A DNA stretch of 11,536 nt. Source: Vulcanimicrobiota bacterium. Lineage in GTDB: Bacteria; Vulcanimicrobiota; Vulcanimicrobiia; Vulcanimicrobiales; Vulcanimicrobiaceae. Position 1 is the stretch's first letter; every line of letters begins with the position of its first letter. The DNA lies in assembly GCA_030043675.1 (NCBI GenBank), contig JASHXG010000188.1:1-11536 (forward strand), read 5' to 3'. This document shows positions 6,005-11,536 of this stretch, piece by piece. The translations under genes and the position numbers were made by a program. The notes beneath the pieces are model-generated. The model worked only from the letters and a program-made list of their open reading frames with translations, was not told the origin of the DNA and made no database searches.

Positions 6005-8278
6005 TCACGATGCGCGCTTCGTGGGACCGGCTACGAGAGCCTTCAACAACCACACGACGCACAGAATACCCACAAATTCGCCGATCAACTGCAAGAGCGA
6101 GGTTGCCTGCAAGAGGATGATCGTAGTTGACGATTGATCTCCGTAGAGCCAGCCGTTGGCCGCCATGTCGACTCGCACGTGAGGCAAAACGCGCCACGCG
6201 TCGATTGCAATCCAGCCCGAATCGTAGCGTTCGTTCAAGCGCAAGAGTCGAGCCGGGCGAGCTCCGCTTTTTACGACATAGAGCCATGGCGCGAGCTTAC
6301 GAAAGTCGCAGGCCCACGACGACGTCGGCCCCGCTCGCGCAGGCAGGTTCGGAAGCGCGCCGGTTTGCGCCACCAGCACACAAAGGCCGACGCATCGAAC
6401 GGCCTTGGCACCCGACGGCAAGGTTAGCCAGCGAAATCCTCCTCGGCGGACCGTTAGAATGCGCCCGTCGGAGTCCGTTAGGACTCCGTGTACGTAGACC
6501 AATATGCTGGCGCCGGAATCGACGGGATACGGCAGATGCGACTGCGTCAGCGTTCCTCCGATACCTTGCGCGACCGACGGCAGTTCGCCAAAGGCGAGCC
6601 GGGCGTCGATCCAATCCGTTCGCGGATCGATCGAATCGTTCAGTGTTTCGAGACGACGAACCCGGCCATATTGCTTCGTGTCGCCGAAGAAAATGTTACA
6701 CGCGCCCAACTCGCCCGGAAGCAACACGACGTGGGGCGCTTCGCAGTTCGATATCAACGGCGTCGCATCGTTCAGATACGTTGCCGGCCGGCCCGTCGAG
6801 AGCGCGGACTGCGACGAGGCTAACGAGGGCGCGGCCAGGCCGATCCGGCCATTCGATCGCGAAACCAACCACGGACGCGCGATGATGGTTCCCACGCCCA
6901 AAGCGCGCAGTTCCGCTGCATCGCGCCTGCGCTCGTATCGGGCGAGGGCCATGTCGACCGGGTAGGATGGGAGGTATTCGTTCAACACGCTGACGTTGCC
7001 GGGATACTCGTAGATATCGGGATCCGCTCCGGCGCCGTCGCCGGCACGCAATCCAACGGGCTGAAAAGCCGGCAGAAATGCGACCCGCGTGAAAGCCCGC
7101 GACCGCACGTCCGGATGCGGGTAGCTGTGCGCCGCGATCCAAAGATCGCTAGGCGGCGCAGTCATCCACGTCACCATCAAAACCGCGCCGGCGGCGAGGG
7201 CGGCATAGCCGATCGGCTTCCAGGCCGCTGCTGCCGCACAGGCGAGCAGGACGAGCAGGGCGGCCAAGATCCCGGCGAGATCGTAGAGCTCGCGAAAGAC
7301 GCCCGTTTCGGGCACGTCACGAACCAGCCATTCATAGGGAACGGCGACCGGGCCACGCAGTCCGAGAACGGCCACATAGAGCGCGACCGCTGCAAGCGCA
7401 GCCCAGATCACCGCGCGCGAGCGGCGCGCTGCGAGAATCAAGCCGGCGAGCGCGATAGCGAGCGTAATCCAGACCGCGATTTGCGCCGTTAGACCGAGCC
7501 GGTCGGAATAGCCTGCAAAGTATCCACCCAGGCTCGACAGTGCCAGCGGATCGATCGATTGATTCGCCTGCCACGTTACCGTGTAAGGGATGCCCAGCAG
7601 CGCCGAGCGATCGGCCACGACGCCGATGACCGAAGGAAGCGCGATCAGCGCACCCGCAACGAGCGGCTGCCACTTCTTGGTTGCGCTTGCGAATCCGGCG
7701 AGCGCGAGCATCGCAAGGATGAAGAGTTGCAGCTGCGCCGCAATCAACGCGAGCCAGAGCGCCAGGCGCACCCACGACGCATCCGTGCCGCGCAGCATTT
7801 CGGCCAACAGCCCGATGAACGCGGCGTACGCGAGCACCATCACGAGATGTCCCGCGACGACTTGGTTGTAGACCCAGGGATTGAAGAGCGCGAATAATCC
7901 AAGCCCGATGGCGGCCGGCGCCGCGCAGCGCCACTGCTCGGCCATGGCCGCGACGGCGCGCATGCAAAGCGCGCCGATGGCGAAGGCCAAGAGCGCGAGC
8001 GCCGTTAGCGGGCCGAAAAGCCACATGAGTACACCAATCGGCAAGGCCAAAAGGTAGGTCGTCGGGTGCGCATTGGCTATGCCGAATCCCGTGGAAAGCC
8101 AGCCATCGAACGCCGTGCTGAGAAAGAACGGCACGGCCGCTCGATCGATCGGCCAACCCCAGTCGTGCCGAAGCGTCGGAATCCCTTTGGCGCAAACGAA
8201 GGCGGCGAAAGCCAGGCCGGCTGCCGCGGCGGCCAGGTTGTTCGCGCGGAGGATCAGCTTCGCGCGTGCAGCCAGCAT
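6005..8278 (-). CDS. Large polytopic membrane protein, GT-C (AftD/YfhO-like), 757 aa
   Basis: From the ATG at 8278 the protein has a short basic N-terminus and a first membrane helix at about 14-30. A loop carrying RHDWGWP at 37-43 follows, then roughly ten more helices to about residue 372. LFNPWVYNQVVAGHL at 131-145 and VFRELYDL at 327-334 match patterns I associate with large GT-C type membrane proteins (AftD, YfhO). Residues 380-725 form an extracytoplasmic domain including ELRALGVGTIIA at 456-467, and a final helix lies at about 727-749. Such enzymes use polyprenyl-phosphate-linked sugars outside the membrane; the loop Asp39 is a candidate catalytic residue. Activity is inferred. The start overlaps the upstream 130-aa gene by 25 nt. 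The same frame extends upstream to 8686, but that stretch is Arg-rich shadow sequence. Confidence 0.8.
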   Translation of the reverse strand: MLAARAKLILRANNLAAAAAGLAFAAFVCAKGIPTLRHDWGWPIDRAAVPFFLSTAFDGWLSTGFGIANAHPTTYLLALPIGVLMWLFGPLTALALLAFAIGALCMRAVAAMAEQWRCAAPAAIGLGLFALFNPWVYNQVVAGHLVMVLAYAAFIGLLAEMLRGTDASWVRLALWLALIAAQLQLFILAMLALAGFASATKKWQPLVAGALIALPSVIGVVADRSALLGIPYTVTWQANQSIDPLALSSLGGYFAGYSDRLGLTAQIAVWITLAIALAGLILAARRSRAVIWAALAAVALYVAVLGLRGPVAVPYEWLVRDVPETGVFRELYDLAGILAALLVLLACAAAAAWKPIGYAALAAGAVLMVTWMTAPPSDLWIAAHSYPHPDVRSRAFTRVAFLPAFQPVGLRAGDGAGADPDIYEYPGNVSVLNEYLPSYPVDMALARYERRRDAAELRALGVGTIIARPWLVSRSNGRIGLAAPSLASSQSALSTGRPATYLNDATPLISNCEAPHVVLLPGELGACNIFFGDTKQYGRVRRLETLNDSIDPRTDWIDARLAFGELPSVAQGIGGTLTQSHLPYPVDSGASILVYVHGVLTDSDGRILTVRRGGFRWLTLPSGAKAVRCVGLCVLVAQTGALPNLPARAGPTSSWACDFRKLAPWLYVVKSGARPARLLRLNERYDSGWIAIDAWRVLPHVRVDMAANGWLYGDQSSTTIILLQATSLLQLIGEFVGILCVVWLLKALVAGPTKRAS
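6469..6488. repeat. Perfect 8-bp inverted repeat within the 757-aa gene
   Basis: CGGAGTCC (6469-6476) and GGACTCCG (6481-6488) are exact reverse complements around a GTTA loop. There is no T-run on either side, so it is not terminator-like. It lies in coding sequence (around VHGVLTDSDG) and may be chance. Confidence 0.35.
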
Positions 8279-8646
8279 CGAAGAGCGATCAGAATCGCGA
8301 CGCCGATGAGCCCCACGTACGCGAGGGCGGCTAAACCTTCGGCGCTCGGCTGCGAAACGAGCGCAGCTCCGACCATCGACGCAAGCGTAACGCTGATGAC
8401 GCTCGCATAGACGACGCGACTCGCCGGCCGACGGGCCGGCCTTTGCGCATCGGGCGCCCCGGCCGGAAGAAACCATTTGACGGCAAGCGTGAGGAAGGCA
8501 AGCACGACGGCGAGATAACCGATCGTCGAAAAAAGCTCCCCGGCGGTCTGCGGAAGGAGCGCCGCCAAGGCAAACGCAGCGACCGCGACGACGATGGCGA
8601 CTCGGACCGTACGTTCGGTCAGACGCGCGACGCGCGATGCGTTCAC
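8254..8646 (-). CDS. Uncharacterised four-helix membrane protein, 130 aa
   Basis: I do not recognise a family. The protein has a basic N-terminus (MNASRVARLTERTVR) and four hydrophobic segments at about residues 14-32, 39-60, 78-98 and 103-125. A basic Pro/Arg-rich loop (AQRPARRPASR) at 67-77 lies between the second and third, suggesting that loop and both termini face the cytoplasm. No catalytic motif is evident. The GTG start at 8646 overlaps the upstream TGA (GTGA), and the 3' end overlaps the 757-aa gene by 25 nt, so it is locked into the operon between the two large membrane proteins. A role as a small partner of one or both is an inference from position only. Confidence 0.72.
   Translation of the reverse strand: MNASRVARLTERTVRVAIVVAVAAFALAALLPQTAGELFSTIGYLAVVLAFLTLAVKWFLPAGAPDAQRPARRPASRVVYASVISVTLASMVGAALVSQPSAEGLAALAYVGLIGVAILIALRCWLHARS
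8423..8440. repeat. GC-rich 7-bp inverted repeat in the 130-aa gene
   Basis: GCCGGCC (8423-8429) and GGCCGGC (8434-8440) pair around a GACG loop. CTTT follows on the plus strand, antisense to the gene. It encodes part of the Pro/Arg loop and is probably compositional. Confidence 0.25.
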
Positions 8647-11536
8647 GAGCCGCGCGCCGGGCGCAAGCGTCTGGGAGCAAATGCAAGCGCGAGCAGGACG
8701 ATGAGGCTTACCAGCGAGACGACGGCGGCGACGTCATATTTGCGCTGGGCCGTAAACGAAAGAATAATGTCGGAGCCGCTCGCGGGCAGCTGCGGCACGA
8801 GCCACCCGTTCGCGACGCCATCCACCGCGACGTGCGCCAGCGTCTTCCCATCGAGGGTTGCCTGCCACTCCGGATGGTATGACTCACCGAAGACCAGCAA
8901 GAACGGACGGCTCGCGTTTTCGATCCTGACGGCGAGCTGGGTCGGCGAGCGCCGTTTCCAAGAGACTGCAAAACTTCGCGTCTTCGGGAGATTCACGGGT
9001 TCGACCGTAAGCCGCTCGATTTTGAGCTTGGGCTCATCACTCTGCACCAGATGCTCGCCCCGCGAAAGAAAGACCGGCTGGGCGCCGATGAGTCTGCCGT
9101 CGAGCCGAACCGGGAGCCTTGCGAACGCATTGCGATCGCGCAACGAGAGCGCCGGCATCGCGTGCACGCGGTAGGAAAGATTCGATAGGATCGGCCGCGA
9201 CGCTCCGGCAACGAACCACACTCCCACGATCCGCTTGGCGGCATCGTTCCAGCCATTGGGAAACGCGTTGAGGAGGCCAATCTGGAAGTTACCGTCCCAG
9301 GTGATCGGAGTGATGCGATAGGCGACGCCGCCGTGCTCGGCAATTGCAACCGCCAGGTTGACGTGCGCGCCGGTGCGCGCGGCGTTGCCCTGAAGTTCCG
9401 GATCGCCGGCAAGCCCGTTGCGCGGCACGGCGACGCCGAGCACGCTCGAAGGCGCTTTCGTTTGCTCACCAGCCGCCGGCGCGGCGACGCGCGCGACACG
9501 CGTAAATGAGAGGTCCGGCGCTACGGCCGCAGAGATCACACCCGTACCCAAGTCGGTGCGCTCGCCGGCGAGCGGCTCGAAGCCGAAGGCGACATCGTTC
9601 CAGCCGGGACGCAGCGGCAGCGTGAAGTCGAGCGACGCCGGGCTCGGACCGGCGAGTCTTTGCTGTGAGTCGTACACATCGGATGCAGCAGGTTTTCCCG
9701 GCAGGACGACGCTGCGTTGCATGCGACCGTTCACCGCGATATGCATGACCGGCGAGACCTGCAGCCGGCCGACATGCATCCGCACGCGCGCTAAGACGCC
9801 GCCTTCCCCTGGAACGAAGACGTGCACGTGCGCATCGCCGGAAAAGAGAAACCACGACATCGTATCGCCGCGCTGCCAGCGGTAAACCGATGGATCGCGA
9901 TACCAGGATTCGGGCATCATCACCGGACCGGTTCCGGCCGTCCCGCTGCCCAGCGCGTACGGCAGCGTCGTCGAGAGGCTCGTAAGAATATTGGCGGCCG
10001 AGCGCGGGTCCGCAAGCAGGTGCGTGCGCTCGTCCCCATCCTGCCAATAGAGCGGGCTGGCGGCCCGCGCATGGATGCGGTATCTCCCAGCGCGCGCGAC
10101 GGAAACGCGCGTTTGGCGTCCGTTCACAAAACGCGTCTCCGCGAGATTGTCGGGGAGCGCGCGCTGCAGCGCGCCAATCCGGTCTTCCCAAACATGCAGC
10201 GCGTCGGGCCTTACGAGCGCGACCGTGAGATTCGAATCGGGAAATCCATCGGTGACGTCGTGATCGCCGGCGTCCAAGTCGATGGCACCGAAATCCGTCC
10301 ACGCGGCGCCGGAGCTTTGTGGAGAGAGCTGCTGCCCGTCGATGTCCAGACCGCGAGGCGCGGGCCGGTAGAACAGCGGCGAGTCCTCGCGGGCAAAGAC
10401 GAGGTAGCGTCCCGGGCTCTTGACGGTAAACGGGATGGCGATAGTGATGTCGGCTGACGGCGGATGAATCTTGATCCCACTCTCGACCAGGCTTTGCTCG
10501 ACCGCGAGATCGCGCACTTGATGGTCCGTCCCGGGAAGAATCGGCGCGAGCGACTCGATCAGGGCCATCGTGCCGGGATCAGCGCGCGCGGGCAGGGTGA
10601 ACTCGGCCCTCCCGGCGGCCATCGCGGGGATGTCGCCCAGGAAGGCGTCGGTAAACGGCGGGAGCGCGGTCAGCTTCGGATGCACGACCCCGTAGACCAA
10701 CGGGAGCGCTCCCGCGAGATGATAGACGCGCAGCGGTCCGTACGAGCGAACCGGCTGGGCGCCGAGAACGCGATGGAGCACGTCGTGCGTGAGCGTCGTG
10801 TTGTTGGGTACCCAGTAGTCCGGAAAGCTAAAGTCGATGGCGGGAATGAAGTCGTCACGCTGCAGGATCGTGTCGACGTTGAGAACGCGAAACATTTCGG
10901 CGGCTAGCGGCATCGCGTAGCGAGAGGCGCGATAGGCTCCCCGTATCCAGCGATCGCTCCCCTCGGTAGATTCGCTTCCCAGACGGCCGTAGATGATCGG
11001 CCGGTCGACGAACGCGTCCTCGATATAGAACTCGGGGGAGCCCCAATCGAACTGCTCGAGAAACTGCGTCGGAAATATCGCGACGCGATGGCTCGGATCG
11101 TCGCCGAGCAGCTGATTCTCGCGATATTCCCAGCTCGGGATCACGGGTCCCGGATAGTTTGCCTTCTTTTGCAGCACCGGAATGAAGAGCAGAATCGGCA
11201 AGAGCACGAGCGCCGCGCCGGCCGCCGGAAGGGTCCAGGCGAAGCGCTCGCGCACCGACGGCGCGCTCTGGATCAATCGCTCGCGCGACGCCGTGAGGAT
11301 GGCGCCGGCTGCAAGCGCATAGAGCCCGCACATCCCGAACTCGACCCCCGCGACCCACTTGTACGAAAAGCGAAACATCTGAAACCCGGGAAAGTTCCGG
11401 TAGAACAGATCGTAGACGGGCGAAGTGATCGCATCGCCGAGTTCATCGTGGTAGTAGCCGACGACCAACGGAACCGAGACGATCGTGACCAGCAGAAAGT
11501 AGAGCGTGGCTACGGAGCGGTTGCGCTTGAACGCCA
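8643..11536 (-). CDS. AftD-like GT-C/carbohydrate-binding membrane protein, 5' partial, 963 codons visible
   Basis: The frame is open to the right edge, so the N-terminus and probably most membrane helices are missing; a TTG at 11468 is not a credible start. Numbered from the first full codon at 11534, helices lie at about 8-28, 61-82 and 100-121, with MFRFSYKW at 53-60 between the first two. This recalls the FR.PYK-type motif before the last helices of AftD and YfhO proteins. A very large extracytoplasmic part (about 125-930) follows, rich in beta strands. It contains two copies of a 17-residue repeat at 373-389 and 481-497 and further sandwich-like segments such as LPLRPGWNDVAFGF, then a last helix at about 935-953 and a basic tail. 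AftD combines a GT-C core with carbohydrate-binding modules, and I infer the same design here. The sugar is unknown. Confidence 0.78.
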   Translation of the reverse strand, partial: AFKRNRSVATLYFLLVTIVSVPLVVGYYHDELGDAITSPVYDLFYRNFPGFQMFRFSYKWVAGVEFGMCGLYALAAGAILTASRERLIQSAPSVRERFAWTLPAAGAALVLLPILLFIPVLQKKANYPGPVIPSWEYRENQLLGDDPSHRVAIFPTQFLEQFDWGSPEFYIEDAFVDRPIIYGRLGSESTEGSDRWIRGAYRASRYAMPLAAEMFRVLNVDTILQRDDFIPAIDFSFPDYWVPNNTTLTHDVLHRVLGAQPVRSYGPLRVYHLAGALPLVYGVVHPKLTALPPFTDAFLGDIPAMAAGRAEFTLPARADPGTMALIESLAPILPGTDHQVRDLAVEQSLVESGIKIHPPSADITIAIPFTVKSPGRYLVFAREDSPLFYRPAPRGLDIDGQQLSPQSSGAAWTDFGAIDLDAGDHDVTDGFPDSNLTVALVRPDALHVWEDRIGALQRALPDNLAETRFVNGRQTRVSVARAGRYRIHARAASPLYWQDGDERTHLLADPRSAANILTSLSTTLPYALGSGTAGTGPVMMPESWYRDPSVYRWQRGDTMSWFLFSGDAHVHVFVPGEGGVLARVRMHVGRLQVSPVMHIAVNGRMQRSVVLPGKPAASDVYDSQQRLAGPSPASLDFTLPLRPGWNDVAFGFEPLAGERTDLGTGVISAAVAPDLSFTRVARVAAPAAGEQTKAPSSVLGVAVPRNGLAGDPELQGNAARTGAHVNLAVAIAEHGGVAYRITPITWDGNFQIGLLNAFPNGWNDAAKRIVGVWFVAGASRPILSNLSYRVHAMPALSLRDRNAFARLPVRLDGRLIGAQPVFLSRGEHLVQSDEPKLKIERLTVEPVNLPKTRSFAVSWKRRSPTQLAVRIENASRPFLLVFGESYHPEWQATLDGKTLAHVAVDGVANGWLVPQLPASGSDIILSFTAQRKYDVAAVVSLVSLIVLLALAFAPRRLRPARGS
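10044..10094 (-). repeat. Internal protein repeat, copy B
   Basis: This stretch encodes RAGRYRIHARAASPLYW, the second copy of the unit at 10368-10418. Conservation is at the protein level and only partial in DNA, which suggests an old domain duplication rather than a recent one. Confidence 0.6.
10368..10418 (-). repeat. Internal protein repeat, copy A
   Basis: This stretch encodes SPGRYLVFAREDSPLFY, which matches copy B (10044-10094) at G-R-Y, A-R, S-P-L and an aromatic pair. The copies are exactly 324 bp (108 codons) apart. The following residues (RGLDIDGQQL) look like the edge of a beta-sandwich, possibly carbohydrate-binding. Confidence 0.6.

Noticed and set aside
5235..6137. Plus-strand open frame of 300 codons
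   Set aside because: It is antisense to the DegT aminotransferase, whose motifs are complete. The composition is that of a shadow frame.
6000..6287. N-terminal extension of the DegT aminotransferase by 96 codons
   Set aside because: The added residues are Arg-rich, lack family similarity and overlap the end of the 757-aa membrane protein. The ATG at 5999 gives the standard family N-terminus.
6469..6488. Inverted repeat as a possible terminator or regulator site
   Set aside because: There is no T-run on either strand and it lies in the middle of a long coding region. It is kept only as a low-confidence repeat.
8279..8686. N-terminal extension of the 757-aa membrane protein by 136 codons
   Set aside because: The extension is Arg/Ser-rich and out of phase with the 130-aa membrane protein, which has a convincing four-helix profile over the same DNA.
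8443..9174. Plus-strand open frame of 243 codons
   Set aside because: It is antisense to the end of the large AftD-like protein and the 130-aa membrane protein, both of which have coherent hydrophobic profiles. This one has none.
1..11536. CRISPR array, tRNA, rRNA, insertion sequence or phage genes
   Set aside because: I looked for repeated spacers, cloverleaf-like cores, transposase motifs and terminal inverted repeats and saw none. No stretch above 300 bases lacks a gene.

Overview
The window is an almost fully coding stretch of about 11.5 kb from a high-GC bacterium. No ribosomal RNA, tRNA, CRISPR array, insertion sequence or phage gene is visible. The organism cannot be fixed from the sequence. 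GC-rich codons, frequent GTG/TTG starts, long antisense shadow frames and an AftD-like membrane protein would fit an environmental high-GC lineage (an actinobacterium, or a candidate phylum such as Eremiobacterota). That placement is a low-confidence inference.

Left block, plus strand (1-1880): the last 27 codons of a PLP-dependent aminotransferase, a 158-aa protein of unknown function, a small lipoprotein of about 90 aa, and an ATP-grasp ligase of 340 aa. Gaps are 13 and 19 nt, followed by an 11-nt overlap, so they look co-transcribed. A perfect 9-bp inverted repeat followed by TTTT lies inside the ATP-grasp gene.

Right block, minus strand (1877-11536): seven tightly packed genes read right to left, entering from beyond the right edge. 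In order they are a very large AftD-like GT-C/carbohydrate-binding membrane protein (5' end missing), a 130-aa four-helix membrane protein, a second large polytopic membrane protein of 757 aa, a DegT/StrS sugar aminotransferase, a Gfo/Idh/MocA sugar-nucleotide oxidoreductase (WbpB/WlbA-like), a family 2 glycosyltransferase and an NAD-dependent sugar epimerase. Junctions are GTGA, a 25-nt overlap, 5 nt, 9 nt, TTGA and TAGTG, which points to one translationally coupled operon. The two blocks converge and their stop codons overlap each other.

Functional reading: the oxidoreductase and aminotransferase would make a 3-amino sugar nucleotide, the epimerase would alter sugar stereochemistry, the GT2 enzyme would transfer sugar to a lipid carrier on the cytoplasmic side, and the two large membrane proteins would act on lipid-linked sugar outside the membrane. 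This is an envelope-glycan locus. The most notable element is the pair of divergent AftD/YfhO-like membrane proteins around a small membrane protein. They share a C-terminal module, and the larger one carries an internal repeat in its extracytoplasmic part.
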